Numbered from the stretch's first letter, positions 1 to 6,774 are shown. The stretch is 11,515 nt of DNA from Anderseniella sp051010195 (GCA_051010195.1 JBPCVV010000214.1:1-11515), one strand, 5' to 3'. The notes: generated from the letters alone by a model not told the origin. Numbers and translations are program-made.

Positions 1-1534
1 CCGCAATACCGGCCATCATGGTACCGAGGCGGTCCCTGCCCGCGTCCGCACTGTCCAGGATGCCCATCTGCCTGCCGCCGTTCATGACCATGATGCGGTC
101 GGACAGCCCAATGATTTCATCAAGCTCGGCCGACACCAGCAGGATGGCGCAACCTGCATCGCGCAGGGCCAGCAGTTGTTTGTGAATGAATTCTATGGCG
201 CCGACATCGACGCCGCGGGTCGGCTGGCCGACAATCAGGATTTTTGGATCCGTGTCGGTTTCACGGGCAATGACAAGTTTCTGCTGGTTGCCGCCGGAAA
301 AATTCCGGGCGGCAAGCGCCGGGTTGCCGGGCCTGACGTCATGGTCCGACATGAGCTTGTTGCAATGGCTGGCAATGGCGTCTTCGTCGAGAAAGTATCC
401 CGACCCGTAATCTTCAGACTGGTGGTAGCCCAGAATGGCATTGCCCTTGGCATCGAACGACAGGATCAGGCCGAACTGGTGGCGGTCCTCGGGTATGTGA
501 GCAATCCGCATGTCACGTATCTGTGCCGGTGTCTTCGGCGCATCCGGGGTAACGGTTTCGCCAAGCAGCCTGACAGATCCGGTCTCGAACTTGCGCATCC
601 CGGCAATAACTTCCAGCAATTCCGTCTGGCCGTTGCCGGACACGCCGGCAATACCGAAAATCTCTCCCGACCGGACATCGAAGCTGATGTCATTCAGCAC
701 CTGCCTGCCCCGCGACGAGGTGCAGGCAAGCCCCGATACTTCCAGCAAAACCTCACCCGGCTGCGCGTGGCCGCGGTCAACGCTCAACAGCACATCGCGG
801 CCCACCATCAGCCGGGCAAGCTCGGCCGGGCTGGTGTCTGCGGTGCGCCGATGACCGACCATCTCGCCGTGGCGCATGACCGACACGGCGTCGGTTATCG
901 CCATGATCTCATCGAGCTTGTGGGTGATCAGCAGCACCGTCACGCCATTGCGTTTGAGGGCTTTCAGCACCTCAAACAGCTTGTCGGCTTCGCCCGGCGT
1001 CAGCACGCCGGTGGGCTCATCGAGAATGAGAATGCGGGCACCGCCCTTGATCGCCTTGATGATCTCAATTCTCTGCCGGGTGCCGACGGGCAGGTCTGCG
1101 ATCACGGCATCTGGATCAACCTCCATTCCGTAATCATCATCAAGCCTTTTCAGGGTGGTCAGGGTTTCGCGCTTGCCGGTCGCCAGCAGCGGGCCGCCCT
1201 CGCTGCCCAGCATGACGTTTTCCAACACAGTCATGTTGGAGACCAGCATGAAATGCTGATGCACCATGCCAATGCCGAGGCTGATGGCGTCGGCGCTGGA
1301 GCGCAGGGAAACCGGTCGGCCAGCGACATGCATTTCGCCGCTGTCAGCCTGGTAGAGGCCATACAGAATATTCATCAGCGTCGATTTGCCGGCGCCGTTT
1401 TCCCCGACAATGCCGTGAATGGTGCCAGCTTCGACCCGCAGCGAAACGTCCCTGTTGGCCCTGACCTGCCCGAAGGACTTGCAGATATCGATCAGCTCGA
1501 TGGCAGGAGCCGGATTGCTCTGGTCAACTTGCAC
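1..1534 (-). CDS. BMP-family (nucleoside-type) ABC importer, tandem-domain ATP-binding protein, 3' end cut off by window edge
   Basis: Cytoplasmic ATPase that powers a nucleoside-type ABC importer. Reading the minus strand from a GTG at 1534 gives 511 codons open to the left edge, close to the usual length of about 510-520, so only the last few residues should be missing. Domain 1 has Walker A GENGAGKST (residues 44-52), the family's variant signature LPVGTRQR (from 148) and Walker B ILILDEPTG with D172. Domain 2 has the degenerate P-loop GVSGNGQT (from 298), a canonical signature NFSGGNQQK (from 411) and Walker B ILIVGQPTRGVD, where Q replaces the catalytic E. One canonical and one degenerate site is normal for the RbsA/NupA-like class. 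GTG is the only plausible start: the in-frame stop just upstream is the TGA of the binding-protein gene, 21 bp away, and the first ATG lies after Walker A. The ribosome site is weak. The binding-protein gene just upstream supports nucleoside rather than sugar import. Permease genes are expected beyond the edge. Confidence 0.93.
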   Translation of the reverse strand, partial: MQVDQSNPAPAIELIDICKSFGQVRANRDVSLRVEAGTIHGIVGENGAGKSTLMNILYGLYQADSGEMHVAGRPVSLRSSADAISLGIGMVHQHFMLVSNMTVLENVMLGSEGGPLLATGKRETLTTLKRLDDDYGMEVDPDAVIADLPVGTRQRIEIIKAIKGGARILILDEPTGVLTPGEADKLFEVLKALKRNGVTVLLITHKLDEIMAITDAVSVMRHGEMVGHRRTADTSPAELARLMVGRDVLLSVDRGHAQPGEVLLEVSGLACTSSRGRQVLNDISFDVRSGEIFGIAGVSGNGQTELLEVIAGMRKFETGSVRLLGETVTPDAPKTPAQIRDMRIAHIPEDRHQFGLILSFDAKGNAILGYHQSEDYGSGYFLDEDAIASHCNKLMSDHDVRPGNPALAARNFSGGNQQKLVIARETDTDPKILIVGQPTRGVDVGAIEFIHKQLLALRDAGCAILLVSAELDEIIGLSDRIMVMNGGRQMGILDSADAGRDRLGTMMAGIA

Positions 1535-1555
1535 TGGCGCAGATTGCCCGCAGGA

Positions 1556-2557
1556 TCAATTCGGGCAGGAACTGTCGCTGCGGTAATCGTGCACGGCAAT
1601 TTTTCCGGCAACAATGTCGGCACTTGCCGCTTCGATTTTCGCCTTCATGTCATCGGTGATCAGCTTGGCATTGTGCTCATCCAGCGCCCAGCCGATGCCT
1701 TTTTCGGCCAGCCCCAGCGTGCGCACGCCGGTTTCAAACTTGCCGGACATGGCATCCTTCATGGTCTCATAGGCGGCCACGTCCACCCGCTTCAGCATCG
1801 AGGTCAGGACGGACCCGGGTGCCAGGTGGTTCTGGTTGGAATCCACGCCGATGGAGAACTTCCCGGCATCAGCCGCTGCCCGGATGACGCCGATGCCCGT
1901 GCCGCCGGCTGCCTGGTAGATCACGTCCGCACCGCGGTCGATCTGGCTCTGGGCAAGTTCGGCACCTTTGCCCGGATTGTTCCAGGCCGCAGGCGTGGTA
2001 CCGGTCATGTTCTGCAGCACTTCCATGTCGTCCTTGACCTTCTTGACCCCCTGCACGTAGCCGCAGGCAAAGGCGCGGATCAGCGGAATGTCCATGCCGC
2101 CGACAAAGCCGACCTTGCCGGTCTTCGACGCCAGGGCGGCGGCCATGCCGACAAGGTAGCTGCCCTCGTGTTCCTTGAAGGCATACTGGCGCAGGTTGGG
2201 CTGGTCGAGCCAGCTCACATCGATAATGGCAAACTTCTTGTCCGGGTGTTCAGCCGCCACCTTGTTGATGGCATCGGCCTGGGCGAATCCGACGCCTAAA
2301 ATCACGGTGGCACCGCGTTTGGCCATGCGCTGCATGGCCTGCTCGCGCTGGGTTTCATTGGTGACCTCGAAGTCCATGACCTTGATGCCGGTCTCCTCCT
2401 CGAAGCGCTTGATGCCGTTGTACACGCCCTCATTGAAGGATTTGTCGAACTTGCCACCCATGTCGTAGACGACGGCAGGCTTGAACTCCGCTGCCCAGGC
2501 AACGCCGGACAGCATGGCAAAGATACCGACAACGAGAATTCTCAGAATGTTTTGCAT
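1556..2557 (-). CDS. BMP/PnrA-family periplasmic nucleoside-binding protein of an ABC importer
   Basis: Periplasmic receptor that should bind a nucleoside and deliver it to the importer whose ATPase follows 21 bp downstream. The protein has 333 residues. Residues 1-22 form a Sec signal peptide (hydrophobic core LVVGIFAMLSGVAWA, likely cleavage after AWA). There is no lipobox, so it should be soluble as in Gram-negative members, not a lipoprotein like PnrA or Med. BMP-family hallmarks include DKSFNEGVYNG near the mature N-terminus, the GGTGIGV loop, and GVDSNQNHLAPGSVLTSMLK followed by VDVAAYE. Family members bind purine nucleosides or other small ligands. The adjacent nucleoside hydrolase and sugar kinase make a nucleoside the best guess. 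The ATG is preceded by a good purine-rich ribosome site (AGGTGAGGG, 3 nt spacer). The exact ligand cannot be read from sequence. Confidence 0.93.
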   Translation of the reverse strand: MQNILRILVVGIFAMLSGVAWAAEFKPAVVYDMGGKFDKSFNEGVYNGIKRFEEETGIKVMDFEVTNETQREQAMQRMAKRGATVILGVGFAQADAINKVAAEHPDKKFAIIDVSWLDQPNLRQYAFKEHEGSYLVGMAAALASKTGKVGFVGGMDIPLIRAFACGYVQGVKKVKDDMEVLQNMTGTTPAAWNNPGKGAELAQSQIDRGADVIYQAAGGTGIGVIRAAADAGKFSIGVDSNQNHLAPGSVLTSMLKRVDVAAYETMKDAMSGKFETGVRTLGLAEKGIGWALDEHNAKLITDDMKAKIEAASADIVAGKIAVHDYRSDSSCPN

Positions 2558-2607
2558 TTTCCCTCACCTGTTATGGCCAAAAAGGCCTGGTCTCCACTAC
2601 CTGCAAT

Positions 2608-3450
2608 TTATGTAAGCCCGATTTCCTTCAACCTCTGCGCAAGATAGTCACCTGCCGACAGGTCTTTTGCCAACTCCACATCCGGACGCGGATGCACGAA
2701 CAGCGGCATGGAATAGCGCGACCGGTTCGCACTGTCCGGCGGATTGACCACCTGATGTGTCGTTGAAGGATAATACCCACCCGAGGCCTTGGCCAGCATG
2801 TCGCCCGCATTGATGGTGATATAGCCGGCCTTGCACGGCACATCGTGCCAGTTGCCCTGCTTGTCGCGGGCCTGAAGCCCGGGTTCGCTGCCGGTCACCA
2901 GCAGCGTAATCAGGTTGATGTCTTCGTGCGCTGCGGCACGCATTTCGCAGGGTTCGGCATCATCTTCGACCGGCGGATAATGCAGAACCCGCAGCAGGTT
3001 CTGGGTGCTGTCTTCCACCATTTGCGCAAGCGGCTGCGAGAAGCCGGCCCTGACATCATCCGGCGTGTTCTGGTCCAGCCAGCCGAGCAGCAGGCGGCCG
3101 ATCTCCATCATCCTGGCATGGAAGCTGCGTGTGACCGGTTCCACGTCAGACGGGATCGGCGAGGCCTCGTAGACATGGTAAAATTCCTTCAGGTCCTTGT
3201 GCGCGCTGTCCTTGGCATTTTCCGACTTGAAGCCATAATAGCCATGCAGGTCGCCGCGCCGAGCGGTGAAGTCATGCTTGGTGTCACTGGCAAAGAACTG
3301 CTGCCAGGCGTCGTACATGCGTGAAATCTCATCCGGCTCGACGGGATGGTTTTTCAGGATGGCAAAACCGGTTTCATGCAGCGAGGTGACAAACCTGGTG
3401 CCGGCATCAGGATCATTGCAGTCGATGGCAAGTACGTTGAAGTCGGACAT
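2608..3450 (-). CDS. 2-oxoglutarate/Fe(II)-dependent dioxygenase, isopenicillin N synthase-like superfamily
   Basis: A 280-residue cytoplasmic oxygenase expected to use Fe(II), O2 and 2-oxoglutarate to hydroxylate or oxidatively modify a small molecule. The N-terminal region (about 5-120) looks like the DIOX_N half: the FVTSLHETGFAILKNH stretch matches the family's 'GF..v.NHG' pattern. The C-terminal jelly roll carries the metal triad as H175-E-D177 (in AAHEDINLITLL) and distal H232 (in TTHQVVNP). The 2OG-binding R245-x-S247 (in SRYSMPLF) is also present. All key residues are intact. The gene sits 14 bp after the nucleoside hydrolase stop and 50 bp before the binding-protein gene, so it belongs to the nucleoside operon. 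This superfamily includes fungal thymine-7-hydroxylase, so oxidation of a methylated or otherwise modified base or nucleoside is a reasonable hypothesis. The real substrate is unknown. Confidence 0.9.
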   Translation of the reverse strand: MSDFNVLAIDCNDPDAGTRFVTSLHETGFAILKNHPVEPDEISRMYDAWQQFFASDTKHDFTARRGDLHGYYGFKSENAKDSAHKDLKEFYHVYEASPIPSDVEPVTRSFHARMMEIGRLLLGWLDQNTPDDVRAGFSQPLAQMVEDSTQNLLRVLHYPPVEDDAEPCEMRAAAHEDINLITLLVTGSEPGLQARDKQGNWHDVPCKAGYITINAGDMLAKASGGYYPSTTHQVVNPPDSANRSRYSMPLFVHPRPDVELAKDLSAGDYLAQRLKEIGLT

Positions 3451-3464
3451 CTATCCCAGGTCTG

Positions 3465-4391
3465 TTAGAATCCACTACTGACAGTTTCCAGAAACAGGTT
3501 ACGAACCGCACTCGCCTCCACCCCGGTACAAACCGATGTGGCCGGCCGTTCTGAGCTCGCAGCGCGAACCGTGCGGCCTGTTTCTGCGCCCTCGACGATA
3601 ACACGTAAAGGCTCGCGTTCAACCGCAAACAGGTCGGGCCGTACAATCGACACCACCGCGCTTGGATCATGCATGTAGCAGCCGTCAAATCCGTCGACCT
3701 GGCGATGGAACTCGAAATAGTGCTGCACGGCGTCGTTGAGAAACCCTCCTAGCACCGGCGCCGGTTTGACCAGGTTCGCGAAATCCTGAGGCGTGCATTT
3801 CACCTGATGCGTCACATCAAGCCCGACCATGGTGACGTCCCAGCCAGCCGCAAACACGATATCGGCGGCATGCGGGTCCTGCCAGATATTGGCTTCCGAA
3901 GACGGGGTGACATTTCCGCCGGCATTCAGGCTGCCGCCCATAACGGTGACGGACTTGACCTTGTCCGCAATGGCCGGGTCCAGCTCCAGCGCCCGGGCCA
4001 GATTGGTCAGGGGGCCAACCGGGCACAGGACAATTTCGCCGGGGTGTTCCGATACGGTCCGGCAGATGAACTCGGCAGCGGTTTCGTCAACCGGCTGACC
4101 AGTGGGCGTGACCGGCGCCACGTCGCCAAAGCCTTCGCGGCCGTGCACCTCCCAGGCGACCGGCCTGGCAGGCTGCTGCACGGGCGCGTCAACCCCGCGC
4201 GCAACGGGCACGTCATGGCGCGCCATTTCCACCAACACCTTCGCATTGCGGGTGGCGATATCCGTGGGGACATTGCCGAAGATGCTGGTCAGCCCGACCA
4301 GTTCAATGTCGGGGGAAAGGCAGGCAAACAACACCGCCATGGCGTCATCTATGCCGGGGTCTGTATCGATTATGATTTTTTGCACGGTCAT
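3465..4391 (-). CDS. Inosine/uridine-preferring nucleoside hydrolase family protein
   Basis: Ca2+-dependent N-ribohydrolase that should cleave imported nucleosides into free base and ribose. The 308-residue length is normal. The N-terminal DTDPGIDDA (from D9) is the family's calcium/ribose motif. The ribose-contacting N160, E166 and N168 (SSEANIWQDPHAA) and the catalytic H241-D242 pair (CYMHDPSAV) fall at the same numbers as in the well-studied Crithidia fasciculata enzyme, so the active site looks complete. Its ATG overlaps the kinase stop codon in an ATGA arrangement (4388-4391), indicating translational coupling to the preceding sugar kinase. That fits a pathway in which the hydrolase releases the ribose the kinase then phosphorylates. 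H241 is typical of the purine-accepting and nonspecific groups, but base preference (inosine, uridine or a modified base) cannot be decided here. Confidence 0.95.
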   Translation of the reverse strand: MTVQKIIIDTDPGIDDAMAVLFACLSPDIELVGLTSIFGNVPTDIATRNAKVLVEMARHDVPVARGVDAPVQQPARPVAWEVHGREGFGDVAPVTPTGQPVDETAAEFICRTVSEHPGEIVLCPVGPLTNLARALELDPAIADKVKSVTVMGGSLNAGGNVTPSSEANIWQDPHAADIVFAAGWDVTMVGLDVTHQVKCTPQDFANLVKPAPVLGGFLNDAVQHYFEFHRQVDGFDGCYMHDPSAVVSIVRPDLFAVEREPLRVIVEGAETGRTVRAASSERPATSVCTGVEASAVRNLFLETVSSGF

Positions 4392-5266
4392 GACTTCCGC
4401 TGATCAAGAAACGCCTCGACTTCGTCACGGGCCGGGATGGCAACGGCAGCACCCGGCCGTGTGATCTGCAGGGCGCTGGCCGCCGATGCATAACGAAGCG
4501 ACCAGGGTATCTCAATGCCCTGGCAATAACCCGCCAGGAAGCTTCCCAGAAAGGTGTCGCCGGCGCCGGTCGTGTCGACAGCGTCCACCTGAAACGCCGG
4601 ATGATGATGCACTTCACCACCGCTGTGAAACTCAACGCCCTTGCTGCCCTGGGTCACAAGCAGTTGGGGAACGGCGATGGCGGAAACGTCAACACCGAAA
4701 AGCGCCGCGATTTCGTGTGCTTCAATTTCGTTCACCGCCAGCAGGTCGATTTTATCGATCAACCCGGCAACGCTATCTGCCACAAACGGTGCAGCGCTGT
4801 AGGCAACTTTGAAACCGGTAGCTTTGGCCCGATCAACAATTTCCGTCAGCAGGTTGGTTTCATTCTGCACGAGCACCCAGTGGTCGCCGGCGTCACATGT
4901 CTCGAACGCCTTTTCAATCTGGGCCGGCTGCAGGTCCTGGTTAGCGCCGCCGAAAATGACGATCTGGTTCTCACCGGCATCGTCCACATAGATGATCGCA
5001 TGTCCGGTCGGATGTTCCGAGAGCGCGATGTGGGCGGTATCGATGCCGAAGTTTTTCACCTGCGCCATGGTCCAGCTGTCATTGCCGCCCACGGCCCCGA
5101 CATGGACCGGCGTCTGCCCCGCCCGGGCAATGGCAATGGACTGGTTGATGCCCTTTCCGCCCAGTAATCTCTGATACGAGCCCGCTGTCAGAGTCTCACC
5201 AGGCGACGGCATCTCCACCACCCGGTAGACATGGTCGACATTGATGGATCCGAAATTGAAAATCAT
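4388..5266 (-). CDS. PfkB/ribokinase-family sugar kinase
   Basis: ATP-dependent sugar kinase, most likely converting ribose from the nucleoside hydrolase into ribose 5-phosphate. From the ATG at 5266 it has 292 residues and begins MIFNFGSINVDHVYRV, matching the conserved ribokinase N-terminus. Further motifs are the sugar-binding LGGKGINQ (about 35-42), the metal/ATP-region NEIEAHEI (179-186) and the PfkB signature DTTGAGDTF (231-239) with catalytic base D237. A TTG start at 5302 would add 12 residues, but these extend beyond the family's normal N-terminus and have no better ribosome site, so I prefer the ATG. The stop codon overlaps the hydrolase start (ATGA). The usual ribokinase NPAPA segment reads YSAAPF here and the GGKGANQ motif has I for A, so a different pentose such as a modified or deoxy ribose is possible. 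The family call is firm; the substrate is inferred from context. Confidence 0.92.
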   Translation of the reverse strand: MIFNFGSINVDHVYRVVEMPSPGETLTAGSYQRLLGGKGINQSIAIARAGQTPVHVGAVGGNDSWTMAQVKNFGIDTAHIALSEHPTGHAIIYVDDAGENQIVIFGGANQDLQPAQIEKAFETCDAGDHWVLVQNETNLLTEIVDRAKATGFKVAYSAAPFVADSVAGLIDKIDLLAVNEIEAHEIAALFGVDVSAIAVPQLLVTQGSKGVEFHSGGEVHHHPAFQVDAVDTTGAGDTFLGSFLAGYCQGIEIPWSLRYASAASALQITRPGAAVAIPARDEVEAFLDQRKS

Positions 5267-5306
5267 GGCCGGTATATGGGCAGGCGCGATCCGGCGGGTC
5301 AACTGC

Positions 5307-5379
5307 GTATAGCTGGTTGATGACCAGATACCTGGCGTGTGCTGTCGCCCGACCTGCTCCGGAAATCAACGATCCGGAG
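5307..5379 (-). other. Two potential RNA hairpins in the 130-bp spacer between the aldolase-like gene and the sugar kinase gene
   Basis: The spacer 5267-5396 is the widest gap inside the operon and carries two inverted repeats. Hairpin A pairs CTCCGGA (5357-5363) with TCCGGAG (5373-5379), a perfect 7-bp stem with a 9-base loop. Hairpin B pairs CTGGT (5313-5317) with ACCAG (5323-5327) around a 5-base loop, and extends as GTAT/ATAC (5307-5310 with 5328-5331) after a 2-base bulge. Neither is followed by a U-run on the minus strand, so they are not classic terminators. They could be mRNA processing or stability elements that set different expression levels for the aldolase-like gene and the downstream genes. 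Function is inference only. Confidence 0.4.
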
Positions 5380-5396
5380 GTGTTGAGAAATTGCGA

Positions 5397-6206
5397 TCAG
5401 GACAGCATGTCCGGATTTTCCGCCAGCGCCTCTTCGTAGTGCGGTTGGAAATGCAGCCAGCCGATATATTCGCTGCCGACATGTTCCCTGCTGTATCGCG
5501 CCTTGTCCGGCGGAACCAGAACCGGCTTGATGCCGGTTGCCTCCAATACCAGCTGCTGCTGGCAGCATCGTTCAAGAGCCAGAAACCAGAATGCCGCCGC
5601 ATCGATGCTGTGGCGGCTGGCGGTCAGCAACCCGTGATTGCGATGGATCGCAGCCCGGTATTTTCCGAACGCGGCCGATACCTTGTTGCCGGCCTCGACT
5701 TCGACAGCAACCTTGCCCGCCTCCTCGTCAATCACGCAGTGGTCCTCAAAAAAGGCCGCGGCGTCCTGACTGATCGGATCCAGTTCCCGGCCGGTTGCCG
5801 CCCAGGTCGTGCCATAGATCGTGTGAGCGTGGCACATGGCGACAATGTCGGGATGGTCCTCGTGCACCGCCGCATGGAGAACGAAACCGGCCCGGTTAAC
5901 CGCATAATCGCCCTCCACCACCTGGCCGTCATGATCCACCAGGATGAGGTTCGACATGTTGACAGCGGAAAACGGAACCGCCATGGGATTGGTCCAGTAG
6001 AGATTTGTGCGCTCCGGATCACGCACCGTCAGATGTCCGGCAAAACCGTAATCGAATTTCTGTTTCGCAAACATGCGGCAGGCGCCGACGAGATGCTGCT
6101 TGCGATATTGCCGGTCCTCTTCCAGGCAGGAGAAGGATGGCATTTCCGGAAAAATCAGGCCCTCTTGGGTGGGCTCATAGAGCGATGGTCTGGATTGTAT
6201 ATTCAT
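5397..6206 (-). CDS. Class II aldolase/adducin-family protein
   Basis: First gene of the minus-strand nucleoside cluster, 269 residues. The ATG at 6206 is chosen over the upstream ATG at 6251 because AGGAGAG lies 7 nt before it. The fold signature is clear: GHLTVRDPE (about 57-65), then HPDIVAMCHAHTIYG with metal ligands H126 and H128, then HRNHGLLTAS with third ligand H191. Zinc-dependent members such as fuculose- and ribulose-phosphate aldolases split sugar phosphates and use a glutamate about 19 residues before the HxH. Here that stretch reads AGFVLHAAVH and has no glutamate, as in adducin-like members. Aldolase chemistry is therefore uncertain, and a lyase, decarboxylase or epimerase role is equally open. 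Context suggests it handles a product of the nucleoside pathway. The C-terminal third (CCQQQLVLEATG onward) is ordinary for this subgroup. Confidence 0.88.
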   Translation of the reverse strand: MNIQSRPSLYEPTQEGLIFPEMPSFSCLEEDRQYRKQHLVGACRMFAKQKFDYGFAGHLTVRDPERTNLYWTNPMAVPFSAVNMSNLILVDHDGQVVEGDYAVNRAGFVLHAAVHEDHPDIVAMCHAHTIYGTTWAATGRELDPISQDAAAFFEDHCVIDEEAGKVAVEVEAGNKVSAAFGKYRAAIHRNHGLLTASRHSIDAAAFWFLALERCCQQQLVLEATGIKPVLVPPDKARYSREHVGSEYIGWLHFQPHYEEALAENPDMLS

Positions 6207-6389
6207 GTGCGATCTCTCCTGCGGCAGAAATTCTTTGCTGGTCAGCCTCATGCACTGTTAACAGGCCAACCAGTCTGGATATCGAATATCATACATTCCA
6301 AAGCGGATTAAATGTGCGGTTTTGAATGCTTTGGGCTGTTTTGGTCCTGCTGGACTCCAGTTGCATTATGGATGTTGCAGCCCGCGCTT
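6207..6389 (-). promoter_or_regulatory. Probable leader/promoter region of the nucleoside operon, with a 13-bp palindrome
   Basis: This 183-bp gap separates the arsR-like stop from the aldolase-like start, and both genes point left. It contains a perfect palindrome with arms GATAT and ATATC around CGA (6278-6290). On the minus strand this overlaps a -10-like TATGAT. I find no matching -35 at normal spacing, so the promoter is only suggested. A second small palindrome, CTGGA-C/G-TCCAG, is at 6350-6360. No convincing intrinsic terminator for the upstream arsR-like gene was found. The 13-bp palindrome could be an operator for a substrate-responsive repressor encoded elsewhere. Confidence 0.3.
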
Positions 6390-6713
6390 CTATTCACTTG
6401 AAGGACTGCAGCAAGACAGAATGTCAGGGTGGCTCCCACAGCAATCATTGAGTAAGAACGACACCAATCCGCCAAGCTTGTTGAAATTTGCGCGATAGAT
6501 GATGCGTCGCGATTGACGCTCAGACGTGATCAATCCAGCACTCTCAAGCGCTGACAAGTGAAACGAAGCGCGGGAAGACGCGGCTTCAACTTTTGTGCTG
6601 ATGTCACCCGCCGAAGCACCTTTGTCACCAATTTCGACCAGATACCTGACGATATGAAGGCGGGTCTCTTGTGACAGTGCGCCGAACATGGCAATGGCCT
6701 GTTTTTCGTTCAT
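6390..6713 (-). CDS. ArsR/SmtB-family metalloregulatory repressor, C-terminal cysteine type
   Basis: A 107-residue winged-helix repressor, normal length for the family. The opening MNEKQAIAMFGALSQETRL and the recognition helix region SRASFHLSALESAGLI (about 47-62) are typical, followed by the wing RQSRRIIYR. The classic ELCVCDL metal site of R773-type ArsR is absent: the equivalent helix (GDISTKVEAA) has no cysteine. Instead the C-terminus carries C91-C92 and C101-C102. This resembles the C-terminal arsenite site of Acidithiobacillus ferrooxidans ArsR (C95, C96, C102), so As(III) or another thiophilic ion is the likely inducer (inference). The gene is divergent from a glutathione transferase with a cysteine-rich tail, and a palindrome starts 2 bp upstream of its ATG. 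No Shine-Dalgarno sequence is visible, but the family's normal N-terminus begins at this ATG. Confidence 0.92.
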   Translation of the reverse strand: MNEKQAIAMFGALSQETRLHIVRYLVEIGDKGASAGDISTKVEAASSRASFHLSALESAGLITSERQSRRIIYRANFNKLGGLVSFLLNDCCGSHPDILSCCSPSSE

Positions 6714-6715
6714 AA

Positions 6716-6739
6716 TTCAATAATTCTTGAAATATTGAA
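6716..6739. promoter_or_regulatory. Candidate ArsR operator, imperfect 24-bp palindrome
   Basis: The left half TTCAATAATTCT (6716-6727) and the reverse complement of the right half TGAAATATTGAA (6728-6739) agree at 10 of 12 positions, with 7 bp perfect at each outer end (TTCAATA / TATTGAA). A/T-rich TTCA...TGAA dyads of this size are the usual binding sites of ArsR-family dimers. The site lies just upstream of the arsR-like ATG and covers the -35 element of the transferase promoter, so one bound dimer could repress both genes. Confidence 0.7.
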
Positions 6740-6754
6740 ACAATGACGTATATT
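6727..6754 (+). promoter_or_regulatory. Sigma-70-like promoter for the glutathione transferase gene
   Basis: TTGAAA (6727-6732) and TATATT (6749-6754) each match the consensus at 5 of 6 positions, with a 16-bp spacer. Transcription would start near 6761 and give a leader of about 44 nt. The -35 hexamer lies in the right half of the 24-bp palindrome, so repression by the divergent ArsR-family protein is expected. Confidence 0.55.
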
Positions 6755-6774
6755 GCCTGCAAGCCGATCGTCAA
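6747..6774 (-). promoter_or_regulatory. Possible divergent promoter for the arsR-like gene
   Basis: On the minus strand, TTGACG (6774-6769) and TATACG (6752-6747) match the -35 and -10 consensus at 5 and 4 of 6 positions, with a 16-bp spacer. The start would fall near 6740, so the palindrome would occupy roughly +1 to +25. Its -10 overlaps that of the opposing transferase promoter, so the two promoters could compete for polymerase. This is weaker than the forward promoter. Confidence 0.35.

Noticed and set aside
176..2299. Plus-strand open frame of 707 codons
   Set aside because: It lies opposite the ABC ATPase and the binding-protein genes, whose minus-strand readings show complete family motifs. 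The plus-strand protein has no recognisable domain and spans two real genes, so it is an antisense shadow produced by high G+C.
2574..2588. GGCC-AAAAA-GGCC hairpin between the dioxygenase and binding-protein genes
   Set aside because: The stem is only 4 bp with no U-run, and the genes appear co-transcribed, so I do not call a terminator.
5267..5302. TTG start adding 12 residues to the sugar kinase
   Set aside because: The added residues precede the conserved ribokinase N-terminus and the TTG has no better ribosome site than the ATG at 5266.
6207..6251. Upstream ATG at 6251 for the aldolase-like protein
   Set aside because: The ATG at 6206 has AGGAGAG at ideal spacing. The longer version would encode that ribosome site within its coding sequence.
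2845..6311. Other long plus-strand frames at 2845-3324, 3807-4403, 4601-5167 and 5337-6311
   Set aside because: Each is antisense to a well-supported minus-strand enzyme gene, and none has family motifs or a ribosome site.
6333..6383. GGGCTG/CAGCCC inverted repeat downstream of the arsR-like gene as a terminator
   Set aside because: The loop is about 39 bases and no T-run follows on either strand.
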